A DNA stretch of 64,000 nucleotides from Streptosporangium sp. NBC_01756 (GTDB lineage: Bacteria; Actinomycetota; Actinomycetes; Streptosporangiales; Streptosporangiaceae), in contig NZ_CP109130.1 of the NCBI RefSeq assembly GCF_035917975.1, positions 8,866,001-8,930,000 on the forward strand, in the 5' to 3' direction. The stretch's first letter is position 1; each line of letters begins with the position of its first letter. Below are positions 26,578 through 35,364 of the stretch, in pieces. The notes beneath the pieces were generated by a model, which worked only from the letters and a program-made list of their open reading frames with translations, was not told where the DNA came from and searched no databases. Made by a program: the position numbers and the translations under genes.

Positions 26578-26592
26578 ACAACTTTGAGTTGT
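26578..26592. promoter_or_regulatory. dyad in the MFS/LysR divergent promoter region
   Basis: ACAACT-TTG-AGTTGT is a perfect 6-3-6 repeat 18 bases before the LysR start, and TTTGA-GAGA-TCAAA lies at 26518-26531. Both suit LysR-type sites (T-N11-A spacing) in the shared promoter. Confidence 0.45.
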
Positions 26593-26610
26593 TCACTAAG
26601 GTCGGTTGGT

Positions 26611-27558
26611 GTGGATCTCGATGCTGTGCGCACGTTCGTCGCCGCCGCCGACGCGGGGCAGTTCCAGGAGGCCGCCGCCGAGTTGGCGGTCACCCAGCAG
26701 GCCGTCTCCAAGCGCATCGCCGCGCTGGAGCGCAACCTCGGCGTGCGGCTGTTCACCCGCACCGCGCGCGGGGCCGAGCTCACCATCGACGGGCAGGCGT
26801 TCCTGCCTCACGCGCGCGAACTGCTGCGTGTCGCCGAGCGCGCGGTCGCGTCCGTGCTCCCCGGCAGCCGTCCGCTGCGCGTCGACGTGATCGCCTCGCG
26901 CACCGCGGCCTCGGCCCTGATGCGCGGCTTCCACCGCGCGCACCCCGAGATCGAGCTCGACGTGGTGATGCTGTTCGACATCGAGACGGCACTCGCCGCC
27001 ATCGGGTCCGGTGCGATCGACGCGTCCTTCCGCGCCGTCGCCGTGCCCGGCCGGCCCCTTCCCGAGGACATCCAGTCCGTCCGGGTGCTCGACGAGCCGC
27101 TCCAGCTCCTCACCGGGCCCGCTCACGCGCTGGCCGGCGCCCGGTCGGTGACCGTCGCCCGGCTCGCCGGGCAACGGATCTGGATGCCCGGCATCGTCCC
27201 CGGTACCGAGTGGGCGGCCTACTACGACGATCTCGTCGCCGAGTTCGGCCTCACCATCGAGGCGACCGGCCCCAACTTCGGCCCCAACTTCGGCTCCGAC
27301 GCGCTCCTCGACACCATCGCCGACACCCCGGCCCTGGCCACTTTCATGGGCGAGCAGACCCGCCTGGTCTGGCCCGCCGACCACGGCCTGCGCCGTATCC
27401 CGGTGACCGACCCGACGCCCGTCTACCCGCACTCGCTCCTGTGGCGCCGCGACAACCCCCACCCGGGGCTGGCCACCCTCCGCGCCCACCTCGCCGCCGT
27501 AGCGGCCGGCCACGACGCCGCCGGGACCTGGGCGCCGGGCTGGGTGATTCCGAGCTGA
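26611..27558 (+). CDS. LysR-family regulator
   Basis: 315 residues. LDAVRTFVAAADAGQFQEAAAELAVTQQAVSKRIAALE is the LysR winged helix, with the effector-binding domain starting at PLRVDVIASRTA. GTG 26611 aligns with family starts; an in-frame TTG at 26584 would add nine residues across the dyad. It is divergent from the interrupted MFS gene and its coupled isochorismatase, its probable targets. Confidence 0.87.
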   Translation: MDLDAVRTFVAAADAGQFQEAAAELAVTQQAVSKRIAALERNLGVRLFTRTARGAELTIDGQAFLPHARELLRVAERAVASVLPGSRPLRVDVIASRTAASALMRGFHRAHPEIELDVVMLFDIETALAAIGSGAIDASFRAVAVPGRPLPEDIQSVRVLDEPLQLLTGPAHALAGARSVTVARLAGQRIWMPGIVPGTEWAAYYDDLVAEFGLTIEATGPNFGPNFGSDALLDTIADTPALATFMGEQTRLVWPADHGLRRIPVTDPTPVYPHSLLWRRDNPHPGLATLRAHLAAVAAGHDAAGTWAPGWVIPS

Positions 27559-27579
27559 AACGCTGCCGCGTCTGCGATC

Positions 27580-27710
27580 ACCATGTGGGACAAGATCTCG
27601 TCCGGCACATCCCTGCCCTGGGAGCGCAGCTCCAGCACCGCTCTGGAATAATATTCCGTCGTCCATGCGACCACCGGGTCGGTCAAAACGGTCAGGCGCC
27701 ACAGGGTGGT
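27580..27710 (-). pseudogene. tnpA: Tn3-family transposase C-terminal fragment
   Basis: Minus-strand reading LWRLTVLTDPVVAWTTEYYS and AVLELRSQGRDVPDEILSH corresponds to the near-C-terminal LTNAVVAWTT block of Tn3 transposases. It begins just after the LysR gene; nothing else of the transposase is attached. Confidence 0.6.
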
Positions 27711-28185
27711 GTAGCCGGGCAGTTCGTGCTCCTCTACACATGCCGCCGGAGTAGGCCGGCAACAGGTGACGAGGCTGGGATGGGTGATTATTTCATTCAG
27801 GTCCGGCCAGGGTGTGTCTTGCTCATCCGGGGGCATTCCCTGACGTACCCCTCCGAAAGTTGGACGACCACCTGCCGATAGTTGAAGCTGCCGCTCCTGA
27901 CTTCCACGGCGAGGGGCGCGAGTGTAGAGGGACGACCCTCTGGCCCCCAACAGCGGCCCCGATGGCAACGGCTGGATGCTCCAGGAGGTCACCACCCGCC
28001 TTCCGGGCCGGTGACCCCGGGCCGGAGCGTGGTGGCCGGGTGGCTGTCCTCGCAGGAGGCGTACCGAGACACCAGGTGACCTTGACCCGGGGCTTGAGCA
28101 ACAACGGCCAGCGGCGGTAGCGGGACCGGTGAGGGCCTATCGGTAAAGACCGCTGCTTCCCGAAAGAAGAAGAGGAGGAGACGGC
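27711..28185. other. 475-bp spacer without a recognised gene
   Basis: A minus-strand frame opens at 27837 (MPPDEQDTPWPDLNEI...) and merges with the Tn3 fragment, but I recognise no family. The right end holds the AGGAGG site of the alcohol dehydrogenase. Probably transposon debris plus a promoter. Confidence 0.5.
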
Positions 28186-29211
28186 ATGTCTTCTGCCGTG
28201 CACCGTTCCATGCAGGTCGCCGAGCCTGGCGGGGACCTGTCTTTGGTTCAGGTGGATACCCAGGAACCGGGCCCGGGTCAGGTGCGGGTCACCGTCGAGG
28301 CATGCGGGGTGTGCCACTCCGACGTGTTGATCACCGGCGGACACATTCCGGGTACCACCTTTCCCGTCACCACAGGGCACGAGATCGCGGGACGCATCGA
28401 CGCGATCGGCGGCAACGTCACCGGCTGGTCCGTCGGTGATCGGGTGGCGATCGGCTGGTACGGAGGCAGTTGCGGCCACTGCGACGCCTGCAGGGAGGGC
28501 GACGGCGTCCTCTGCCCCGAGCTTCAGGTGCCGGGTGTCGCGTATGCCGGAGGGTTCGCTGACTCCGTCGTGGTGCCGGCCGTCGCCCTGGCCTCAGTCC
28601 CGGACGAGCTGACGGCGGTGGAGGCCGCGCCCCTGGCCTGCGCCGGCGTGACCGTGTACAACGCGCTGCGCCGCAGCTCCGCGCGTTCAGGCGACACCGT
28701 TGCGGTCCTCGGTCTGGGCGGCCTGGGGCACCTGGGCGTTCAGTTCGCTTCGAAGATGGGCTTCAATACCATCGCGATGGCCCGCGGCCCCGAAAAGGCG
28801 TCGCTGGCTCACAAGCTCGGCGCGTCTCACTACATCGACAGCGCCACCGAGAAGATGGCCGACGCGCTGCAGGCCCACGGGGGAGCCAAGGTGGTGTTGG
28901 CGACGGTGACCAATGCCGCGGCGATGTCCGCGACGGTCGACGGGCTGGGGCGCCGCGGCGAGCTCATCATCGTCGGCGTCGCCATGGAGCCGCTGGACAT
29001 CACGCCCCTGCAGCTCGTGAGCGGGGCCAAGCGGGTGTACGGGCACGCTTCCGGCATCGCGGTCGACACCCAGAACACCATGAGGTTCGCCGCCCAGAGC
29101 GGCGTCCGGTCGTGGACCGAGGAGGTTCCGTTGGAGGAAGCCGATGCGGCGTTCCAGAAGATGATCTCCGGCCAGGCCCGCTTCCGCATGGTCCTCACCA
29201 CCGGTAACTGA
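28186..29211 (+). CDS. zinc-dependent alcohol dehydrogenase
   Basis: 341 residues of the medium-chain family. ACGVCHSDVLI supplies the first catalytic zinc Cys, GHEIAGRIDAIG the His/Glu pair, and CGHCDACREGDGVLC the four-Cys structural zinc site. LGLGGLGHLGVQFA is the NAD(P) Rossmann motif. It likely oxidises primary alcohols or reduces aldehydes in the cytoplasm. ATG 28186 follows AGGAGG with ideal spacing. An isochorismatase-family gene follows on the same strand. Confidence 0.92.
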   Translation: MSSAVHRSMQVAEPGGDLSLVQVDTQEPGPGQVRVTVEACGVCHSDVLITGGHIPGTTFPVTTGHEIAGRIDAIGGNVTGWSVGDRVAIGWYGGSCGHCDACREGDGVLCPELQVPGVAYAGGFADSVVVPAVALASVPDELTAVEAAPLACAGVTVYNALRRSSARSGDTVAVLGLGGLGHLGVQFASKMGFNTIAMARGPEKASLAHKLGASHYIDSATEKMADALQAHGGAKVVLATVTNAAAMSATVDGLGRRGELIIVGVAMEPLDITPLQLVSGAKRVYGHASGIAVDTQNTMRFAAQSGVRSWTEEVPLEEADAAFQKMISGQARFRMVLTTGN

Positions 29212-29320
29212 ATACCCCGCGGGAAGGGGCGCCCGGCCCTCCCCGCGAGAGCCACACCGCAGGCAGGCAGGTACGGGATGAGCGACCGCATGGAGTCGTC
29301 GGCGCGCACCTGGGGCGATC

Positions 29321-29434
29321 ATGAAGCGGGGCGGGTGGTCTTTCGCGGTGACGGTCGACGGCCTCTTCGAGGTCGAGGGCGCCGAGGTCGTCGTGACGCC
29401 GCTTCAAGCACCGCTGCCCATCGTCCAGATCTGA
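29321..29434 (+). CDS. possible 37-residue peptide
   Basis: ATG 29321 opens MKRGGWSFAVTVDGLFEVEG... ending at TGA 29432. It lies between the dehydrogenase and the next isochorismatase-family gene, whose GAGGAG site overlaps its stop. No family is recognised; it could be the tail of a lost gene. Confidence 0.3.
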   Translation: MKRGGWSFAVTVDGLFEVEGAEVVVTPLQAPLPIVQI

Positions 29435-29443
29435 GGAGAAACC

Positions 29444-30073
29444 GTGGCCGAGACCTACGACCCCCGCCGCACGGCGGTTCTGCTGGTCGATCCCTACAAC
29501 GACTTCATCTCCGAAGGCGGCAAGCTCTGGCCGCGACTCGAGCCCGTAGCGAAGGAGGTCGGACTGTTGGACAACCTGCGTTCCATGGTCACCTCCGCCC
29601 GCGAGGCCGGCATCCAAGTGGTGTTCGTCCCGCACCGCCGCTGGGAGCCGGGCGACTACGAGACCTGGGCCCACCCGAACCCGACCCAGCGGAACATCGA
29701 AAAGCGGCACACCTTCGCCCGGGGCTCCTGGGGCGGGGAGTTCCACCCCGACTTCCAGCCGCAGGCGGGCGACGTCGTCGTCCATGAGCACTGGGCGCAG
29801 AGCGGGTTCGCCAACACCGACCTGGACTTCCAGCTCAAGCAGCACGGCATCACCCACGCGGTGGTCGTCGGCGTGCTGGCGAACACCTGCATCGAGTCCA
29901 CCGGTCGTTTCGCCATGGAGCTCGGCTACCACGTGACGCTGGTCCGCGACGCCACCGCCGCCTTTCTCCCCGAGATGATGCACGCCGCACATGAGCTGAA
30001 CGGCCCCACCTACGCCCATGCCATCGTCGCCACGGAAGAGCTCGTCACCGCGTTCAAGGAAGCGCGGTCATGA
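29444..30073 (+). CDS. isochorismatase-family cysteine hydrolase
   Basis: 209 residues. The first Asp is in AVLLVDPYNDFIS and the nucleophile Cys in VGVLANTCIESTGRFAMELGY. The catalytic Lys expected in the middle strand is not seen: the stretch reads DVVVHEHWAQSGFANTDLD. Otherwise the fold is complete. The GTG start at 29444 follows GAGGAG. Members hydrolyse amides or vinyl ethers; the substrate is unknown. Confidence 0.85.
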   Translation: MAETYDPRRTAVLLVDPYNDFISEGGKLWPRLEPVAKEVGLLDNLRSMVTSAREAGIQVVFVPHRRWEPGDYETWAHPNPTQRNIEKRHTFARGSWGGEFHPDFQPQAGDVVVHEHWAQSGFANTDLDFQLKQHGITHAVVVGVLANTCIESTGRFAMELGYHVTLVRDATAAFLPEMMHAAHELNGPTYAHAIVATEELVTAFKEARS

Positions 30074-30362
30074 TCCTGCTCACCGTCCGGAAGGAACCGG
30101 CTGAGGTAGCCACACCGTTCAGCGGTGTCGCCGTCGAAGTCGTCCGCGCCGAGTGTGTCCTGTCTCGCTTGATGGTTGGCGCACGCCACAAGAATCGTCG
30201 GCAGAAGGACCGGTCCTGTCCGGGCCTCCGGCAGGAGCTCCACATCCCTCGGTTGAATCATGTGCTGGGCCTGGACGCGTGCTGCCGAGCCATACCGCAT
30301 GCGCCCCGGCGACCGTTCCAGCAGACCGGTCCTGTTACCTTTTCCCGTCGGCACTCGTCATA

Positions 30363-30396
30363 GGTGCGACGACCGAATACGAACCGTCGTCGCACC
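30363..30396. promoter_or_regulatory. inverted repeat before the VOC/sigma operon
   Basis: GGTGCGACGAC and GTCGTCGCACC form a perfect 11-bp stem with a 12-base loop, 23 bases before the VOC start. It may be an operator or an RNA hairpin. The rest of 30074-30362 contains only weak frames. Confidence 0.5.
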
Positions 30397-30418
30397 CTAC
30401 GAGTGAATCGAGAACAGG

Positions 30419-30811
30419 ATGCTGACCAACATCATGTACGTGACGATCTACGTCACCGATCAGGACCGCGCACTGGAGTTCTACGCCGAGGGACTCGGCC
30501 TGGAAAAGCGGATCGACTTCTCGGGGCCCGACGGGCGTTTCCTCACCGTCGGCGTTCCCGATAGCCCGGTGCAGATCCTTCTGTGGCCGCATGCGGAGGC
30601 CGCGGGACAGCCGGGCAACGTAGGCCAGCATGCCGCGCCCGGTCCGCTGATCCTCGAATCCGATGATTTGCGAAAGGATTTCGTGACCCTGCGCCAGCGC
30701 GGCGTCACCTTCGAAGAGCGGGAACCCGTGGACTATCCGTTCGGGGTCCGCATCGAGGCGGTGGACCCGGACGGCAACCGGGTCTCGCTCCGTCAGCAGC
30801 GAAAGCCGTGA
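30419..30811 (+). CDS. VOC (glyoxalase-like) protein
   Basis: 130 residues with the vicinal-oxygen-chelate pattern: YVTIYVTDQDRALEFYAEGLGL, then GVRIEAVDPDGNRVSLRQ. Such proteins bind a metal and act as dioxygenases, isomerases or drug-binding resistance proteins. Its TGA overlaps the sigma-factor GTG (GTGA), so they are co-translated. No histidine-rich metal site is obvious at the first position. Confidence 0.82.
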   Translation: MLTNIMYVTIYVTDQDRALEFYAEGLGLEKRIDFSGPDGRFLTVGVPDSPVQILLWPHAEAAGQPGNVGQHAAPGPLILESDDLRKDFVTLRQRGVTFEEREPVDYPFGVRIEAVDPDGNRVSLRQQRKP

Positions 30812-31695
30812 CCGCCCACCCGTCCGGCCACCCGTCCGGCCTCGTGACCGAGGCGTTCGAAGCCCAGCGCGATCGGCTGCGCGCCCTCGCGTACCGCGTG
30901 CTGGGCTCACATGCCGACGCCGAGGACGTGGTCCAGGAAGCCTGGATGCGCCTCGCCCGCCAGGACGAGACGACCATCGGCAACCTGGCGGGCTGGCTGA
31001 CCACCGTGGTCGGCCGAATCAGCCTGGACCTTCTGAGATCCCGCCAAGCCCACCCCGAAACCGCCTACGGGCACGAGTCTGCGGACCTCGTGGTGACGCC
31101 CGCCGACGACCCCGCGCCGGACGAGCAGGTGGCGCTGGCCGATTCGGTCGGCCTCGCCCTGCTCGTCGTGCTCGACTCGCTCACCCCGAGCGAGCGCCTG
31201 GCGTTCGTCCTGCACGACATGTTCGCGGTCTCGTTCCACGAAATCGGCCAGATCCTGGGCAAATCCGCCGACGCCACCAAGATGATCGCTAGCCGCGCCC
31301 GCCGTAAGGTCCGAGCCACGGACCGGTCGGCAGGCCCCGGCCGCGAGCATCAAGAGGTCGTCCAGGCATTCCGCGCCGCCGCCCTCGGCGGCGACTTCGA
31401 AGCGCTCCTGCGGGTCCTCGACCCGAACGTGAAGCTGACCGTCGACACCCCCGACGGCGTGGTCGTCACCCTCGGCGCCACCGAGGTCGCCGCCGGCGCC
31501 CGCATGTTCTCCGGCGAGGTCGCCCGCCACCGACCCGTGCTGGTCAACGGCATCCCCGGCCACATGTCCTGGCGCCCCGACGGAACCCCTCTCTCCGTCA
31601 TCGCCTTCACCGTCACCGAAGGCCGGATCACCGGCATCCACATCGTCGTCGATCCGGCCAAACTCGCCTCGATCCATCTGCCTGCCCAGGCCTGA
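30808..31695 (+). CDS. ECF sigma factor, SigJ/ECF41-like with SnoaL-type tail
   Basis: 295 residues. Sigma region 2 is at residues 15-85 (LRALAYRVLGSHADAEDVVQEAWMRL), region 4 at 115-180 (LDSLTPSERLAFVLHDMFAVSFHEIGQIL), and the last 100 residues form an NTF2/SnoaL-like domain that tunes activity in this class. Usual partner genes in this class are carboxymuconolactone-decarboxylase-like oxidoreductases; here the partner is a VOC protein. No anti-sigma gene is seen, as expected for ECF41. Confidence 0.9.
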   Translation: MTAHPSGHPSGLVTEAFEAQRDRLRALAYRVLGSHADAEDVVQEAWMRLARQDETTIGNLAGWLTTVVGRISLDLLRSRQAHPETAYGHESADLVVTPADDPAPDEQVALADSVGLALLVVLDSLTPSERLAFVLHDMFAVSFHEIGQILGKSADATKMIASRARRKVRATDRSAGPGREHQEVVQAFRAAALGGDFEALLRVLDPNVKLTVDTPDGVVVTLGATEVAAGARMFSGEVARHRPVLVNGIPGHMSWRPDGTPLSVIAFTVTEGRITGIHIVVDPAKLASIHLPAQA

Positions 31696-31967
31696 GCCGG
31701 TGTCGTCAGGGCAGCGGCGGGATTGGTCGATTCCGCCCCCCATGGTCAAATCCAAAGGGCGCCGGGCGGGTTGAGTCCAAAGCACACCGGGGTGCTACAC
31801 CGCCTGCGTCACCGCTGCCACGACACCTGGACCAGGATCGACCGCGCTTCGATCCCCTGGTCACATGACGCGTGGCGATCCCGCACAGCGATGCGCCAGG
31901 CACAAGGTCGGGGCTCCGTGTAGGGATTCAATGGCTCTGTCCGATCGCCGAATGCACCAAACGGCGT
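31696..31967. other. 272-bp gene-free stretch
   Basis: Between the sigma-factor stop and the terminator I see no convincing gene or RNA on either strand. Confidence 0.5.
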
Positions 31968-31992
31968 GTGGTCCCGCAGCCGGCGGGACCAC
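31968..31992. terminator. hairpin terminator between convergent genes
   Basis: GTGGTCCCGC / GCGGGACCAC pair perfectly around AGCCG, 22 bases beyond the GNAT stop and downstream of the sigma-factor gene. Confidence 0.78.
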
Positions 31993-32014
31993 AGGCTCCG
32001 TTCCTGGGCTGCTT

Positions 32015-32575
32015 TCAGCGCAGGTCGAGCAGCATCACGTCATGGAGGTCCGCGCCTGTCCCCCATGGCCGCGCCTCGCCGATCTTGAGGTATCCCCACG
32101 CCCGGTAGGCAGCCGACGCTGCCTTGCTGCCCGGATGGACGTTCAACAACACCCGCTCGGCCTCAAAGCTGTCGAGCAGCGTCTCGTGCAGACGCCGCGC
32201 GATGCCCTGCCCGCGCCACGGTCCGCGCACGGCGAGTTCCATCAGCCCGAAGGTGCGGTGTCCGTCCTCCCGTCGCATGTCATCGGGCACTGGCTCGGTC
32301 AGTTCGTCCCACCAGCCCGTGTCGGGGTCGAGCGGGTAGCCGTACGCCATGCCGACCGGCTCGCCGTCCTCGGTACGGGCCAAGGCAGCGCGGAAGGTGT
32401 GCTTGCGGGCCTGGGAGGGGAAACGGCGGAAGGCGGCGGCGACGTCGTCCTTGGTCTCGTTGTAGGGAGGCTCGGCGAACGCTTCGGCATAAATCAGCCT
32501 GAACTCGTCCTCGGCCTGCGCTGCGGCTGATCCGTCCATGCGCTCTATCGCGATGGTCCCCTGCTGCGTCATCAT
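32015..32575 (-). CDS. GNAT-family acetyltransferase
   Basis: About 186 residues. LMELAVRGPWRGQGIARRLHETLL contains the acetyl-CoA motif Q/RxxGxA, and VLLNVHPGSKAASAAYRAWGYLKIGE is motif B. The start is ATG 32575 or 32572; GGGG lies six bases upstream. The acetyl acceptor is unknown. It has its own terminator. Confidence 0.85.
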   Translation of the reverse strand: MMTQQGTIAIERMDGSAAAQAEDEFRLIYAEAFAEPPYNETKDDVAAAFRRFPSQARKHTFRAALARTEDGEPVGMAYGYPLDPDTGWWDELTEPVPDDMRREDGHRTFGLMELAVRGPWRGQGIARRLHETLLDSFEAERVLLNVHPGSKAASAAYRAWGYLKIGEARPWGTGADLHDVMLLDLR

Positions 32576-32664
32576 GTGATGCCCCCTCGGACAGCCTCGC
32601 GGATACGCTCGCCACACTCGCAGGCCGCGGCGCTCTCGTCCCAGGACCACGGCTCGCCATCGAG

Positions 32665-32830
32665 CAGGCCTGGTGTCTCACCTGCTCACCAACGCTGTGA
32701 TCACCTGGACCACCGGGTAACACGGCAGGCGATCGGCAAGCTCCGCGAGGTCCCTGACGAACTCCTGTCGTTCATCGCCCCCGGCCACCGCGAGAACATC
32801 GACTTCTTCGGGTTCATCACCGTTGACATC
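32665..32830 (+). pseudogene. tnpA: Tn3-family transposase C-terminal fragment
   Basis: Three frames together read AWCLT-LLTNAVITWTTG-, AIGKLREVPDELLSFIAPGH and RENIDFFGFITVDI. This is the extreme C-terminal region of the family, broken by at least two frameshifts. It starts immediately upstream of the GNAT gene. Confidence 0.68.
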
Positions 32831-32884
32831 CTCGATCGGCACCACGAGACGATCATCACGAGGAGGCGGTCGCCGCGGACGCCT

Positions 32885-32980
32885 CGGAGCTGCGGGACTA
32901 CGCGCCCATCAAGCAGGTACGCCGCGTTCCGCGAGGCCGGCCGTGTGATCCGCACTGTGCAGTTGCTGCGGTACCTTTTC
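32885..32980 (+). pseudogene. tnpA: second Tn3-family transposase scrap
   Basis: FREAGRVIRTVQLLRYL resembles a block that normally precedes the one seen at 32665. The order is therefore inverted relative to an intact gene, implying rearrangement or two source copies. The stretch 32981-33127 shows no gene. Confidence 0.45.
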
Positions 32981-33127
32981 GCAACGCCCTGTCCGGGAGC
33001 AGGGCCTGTCCGCCGCCGGTCTCGACCAGGCCGCCTGATGGGCTTTACGGGCCGGCGGTGCCCGGACGGTCCGGGAGCGAGCGAGCGCAGCGGCAACTCT
33101 CCAGCACAGTGGCGGAAAGCGCGGCGC

Positions 33128-33616
33128 TCAGGGCATGAGGGGAAGCTTGCCGACGATCTTGTCGACCCGGTTGCGCGGGCCGACGATGCTGACTGCGCAG
33201 TAATCGATGTCTTCGGTCTGGGCCTTGCCCACGACGGCGATGAAGTCGCTGTAGACGCGGGTGCTTTGCGCGGCGATGGGGACGTCGGCGACGAAGGTGT
33301 CGGTGCGGGATGCTGCCTTGGCACGGATGGTGCGCAGCGTGGCGGAGTCGGCGACGAGCACCGAGCAGCCCGTCCAGGGCAGGCCCGGGTGCACTACGCC
33401 TTCCGCGTCGGCGGCGTTGGTGCCGAGCAGGCCGGGGACCGAGGCCACGGTGGGGGCCGCGGCGCAGACGGCGGCGTTGGCGGCCCGGCCAGGTGGAAGG
33501 TCGGAATTGACGACCACGACCCACTTCAGCCGGGCCTGGCGGGTGGACAGGGAGTAGTCCATCTCCTCGGGCGCGAAGCCGATTGCCGTCGTCTCGGGAG
33601 CGTTCACCACAGACAT
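33128..33616 (-). CDS. DUF2000-family protein
   Basis: 162 residues. KWVVVVNSDLPPGRAANAA, AAPTVASVPGLLG and TEDIDYCAVSIVGPRNRVDKIVGKLPL are typical of DUF2000, a small fold related to peptidyl-tRNA hydrolase 2 but of unknown role. ATG 33616 follows GAGGA. The truncated EamA-like gene lies upstream on the same strand and the two may be co-transcribed. Confidence 0.8.
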   Translation of the reverse strand: MSVVNAPETTAIGFAPEEMDYSLSTRQARLKWVVVVNSDLPPGRAANAAVCAAAPTVASVPGLLGTNAADAEGVVHPGLPWTGCSVLVADSATLRTIRAKAASRTDTFVADVPIAAQSTRVYSDFIAVVGKAQTEDIDYCAVSIVGPRNRVDKIVGKLPLMP

Positions 33617-33653
33617 GTGATCCTCTTTACTTGTTCGACCAGGTAGGGAAAGA

Positions 33654-34028
33654 CTAGGCAGACATGCGGAACTGCGGCGCCTGTTCTGAACTTCGTTCGC
33701 CGGATGCGAGAGATTCGAGGGTTTCGGCGGACGTGATGCGCCTGTCGCGGGAAAACCCCGGCATCCGTGCGGAGCCGGAAAAGAACCGCGTCGGCAGGCA
33801 CATGGTGATCATTCCGGTGAGGATCAGTGCACTGCCGGTCCATGCCACCGGCGAGAGGTGCTCGTGGAGCAGGAACACGCCGATCAGCGCGGCGGCCAGG
33901 GGTTCGGCGAGGCTGAGGGTTCCTGCCGTGGTCGCGCGCACCTGAGCGGGACCGACCGTGCCCCACAGCACAGCCGCGCCCAGCACCAGCCCCGCACCGA
34001 ACAACGGGCCGTTCTTTCGTGTATCCAT
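33654..34028 (-). pseudogene. EamA/DMT transporter reduced to about three helices
   Basis: The N-terminus (PLFGAGLVLGAAVLWGTVG) matches helix one of a DMT exporter. It joins directly to RATTAGTLSLAEPLAAALIGV and WTGSALILTGM, the last two helices of a normal 280-300-residue protein. Some 200 residues are missing in between, yet the frame is kept; a basic soluble tail follows. I call it a pseudogene, though a mini-membrane protein could be made. It is divergent from the Lrp regulator. Confidence 0.62.
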
Positions 34029-34100
34029 GCCAACGACACTAAGCAAACATCCAAACAGCGCAGCCTATAGCCGCACTTCGTACGCCGTAGAGTCGACTTC

Positions 34101-34595
34101 ATGGAACTTGATGCGCTGGATCGGGCCCTTCTGCGGGAACTGCAGAACGATGCACGGCAGACCAACCGCGACCTTGCAGCCAGGACCGGGGTCTCCCCCT
34201 CCACCTCGCTCGAGCGGGTACGGCTACTGCGCGAGCGCGGCGTGATCACCGGCTACCACGCAGCCCTGGACCTCGACGCGGCCGGCCGCCCCGTCCAGGC
34301 GCTCATCTCGGTGCGCATCCGGCCCCCGGCCCGCCCCATCATCGAGGGGTTCCGGGAATGGGCGGCACGACTGCCCGAGGTGATCGGCCTGTTCGTCACC
34401 TCAGGCCCTCACGACTTCCTCATCCACATCGCCGTCCCGGACGTCGACAGCGTGTACGCCTTCGTCATCGACCGCCTCACCGAACGCAGAGAAGTCGCCG
34501 ACGTGCAGACCACCATGGCCTATGAGCACGTCCAGTCCCGCTGCATCGAGCCGGCCGGCCCCGACCGGCCCCGCTTCTCACGCAGAGCCCGCTGA
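34101..34595 (+). CDS. Lrp/AsnC-family regulator
   Basis: 164 residues. The AsnC-type helix-turn-helix (LDALDRALLRELQNDARQTNRDLAARTGVSPSTSLERVRLL) is followed by the RAM ligand-binding domain (LPEVIGLFVTSGPHDFLIHIAV). It starts at ATG 34101 and is divergent from the truncated EamA gene, the common Lrp-exporter arrangement for amino-acid efflux; the intended target appears to have been deleted. Confidence 0.87.
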   Translation: MELDALDRALLRELQNDARQTNRDLAARTGVSPSTSLERVRLLRERGVITGYHAALDLDAAGRPVQALISVRIRPPARPIIEGFREWAARLPEVIGLFVTSGPHDFLIHIAVPDVDSVYAFVIDRLTERREVADVQTTMAYEHVQSRCIEPAGPDRPRFSRRAR

Positions 34596-34639
34596 CTGGC
34601 GCTGTTTCGGACCCCGTGCCGCGGTCGACGACAACCTGG

Positions 34640-34838
34640 CCGACCACGCCCGCGCCCTACGGGCCCAGGGTGTCCCCCGTCCCGCAGATCGCCCGCGAAC
34701 TCGTCATTCCCTTAGGCGAGAACAAGGGCGAGAACCCCTCGATCGCCACCGTCTACCGCCTCCTCGCCGAGGGCGACGCAGCCACGGAGACCGGTAGGCC
34801 GTACACGGGGCCCCAAGATCAACTCATTGCCCTCTGAA
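34640..34838 (+). pseudogene. serine-recombinase C-terminal DNA-binding remnant
   Basis: After a frameshift near 34668 the frame reads VPQIARELVIPLGENKGENP and SIATVYRLLAEG, like the C-terminal helix-turn-helix of resolvases. The catalytic domain is absent here; a catalytic-domain scrap lies at 10330. Confidence 0.6.
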
Positions 34839-34992
34839 GTTTCAGGCTGCCGTACCCGAACGGCCCGATCATCACCCTCTGGGCTGCGGAGGCGGCGTTC
34901 GCGGCGGGCACGACGCCGGCCACCGCGACCCCTCCGGCCGTCGCCGTCATGAGCGCCGCCCGGCCGATCCTCAGGCCTGTGGCCTGTTTCAC
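34819..34992 (-). pseudogene. truncated secreted protein (signal peptide plus 21 residues)
   Basis: GTG 34992 follows GAAGGAAG and encodes a basic start, a hydrophobic core (AALMTATAGGVAVAGVV) and a cleavage site near NAASA, then IGPFGYGSLKL before TGA at 34819. The short mature part resembles the start of small actinomycete secreted proteins with a GPYGY-LKLGM motif. The 3' part is cut off where it meets the recombinase remnant. Confidence 0.5.
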
Positions 34993-35068
34993 AGCGCTTC
35001 CTTCACGATCATGAGTTGCCCACCATGGTTGGCCTGCCAGTAGGCAGTGGAACGGCGAACCGGGCTTG

Positions 35069-35087
35069 GTGTCACATCCGTTGACAC
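35069..35087. promoter_or_regulatory. GTGTCA/TGACAC inverted repeat
   Basis: Two 6-base arms with a 7-base spacer, in a 177-bp gap upstream of the weak frame at 35170. A TTGACA hexamer overlaps the right arm. Confidence 0.35.
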
Positions 35088-35169
35088 TGTGCGGGATGAC
35101 CGACGGCGCCCCCTCGTGATCTCTGTGGGGAGTCGCTGACCAGCTGATCTCTATAGGAGAGGATGCCTG

Positions 35170-35364
35170 ATGGCCCTGCCGGTGATGACGGTGGAGCAGC
35201 GTGCGAAGGCGTTGGTGAAGGCGGCCGAGGGCCGGTCGTCACTGAGCGGGGCGGGCGGTGGAATGCCCGGCCGCCATGGCTGGCCCGGGTTGCGGTCGGC
35301 CGGGGTGATCACTCGCAACAGCTTCGCCAGGCGGGGAATCTTGGTGAAGCGGCCGGTGTGGTAG
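35170..35364 (+). CDS. hypothetical 64-residue frame
   Basis: ATG 35170 follows AGGAGAGG and opens MALPVMTVEQRAKALVKAAE..., ending at TAG 35362. The first 20 residues look like a helix; the remainder is glycine- and arginine-rich and resembles out-of-frame DNA. No family recognised. The following 35365-35727 holds a TATAAT at 35554-35559 and the leader of the monooxygenase gene. Confidence 0.3.
   Translation: MALPVMTVEQRAKALVKAAEGRSSLSGAGGGMPGRHGWPGLRSAGVITRNSFARRGILVKRPVW

Noticed and set aside
30070-30363. 97-residue frame overlapping the isochorismatase stop
   Set aside because: Starts with ATGA overlap but has unusual Cys/His/Arg composition, no family and no homologue I recognise; probably spacer.
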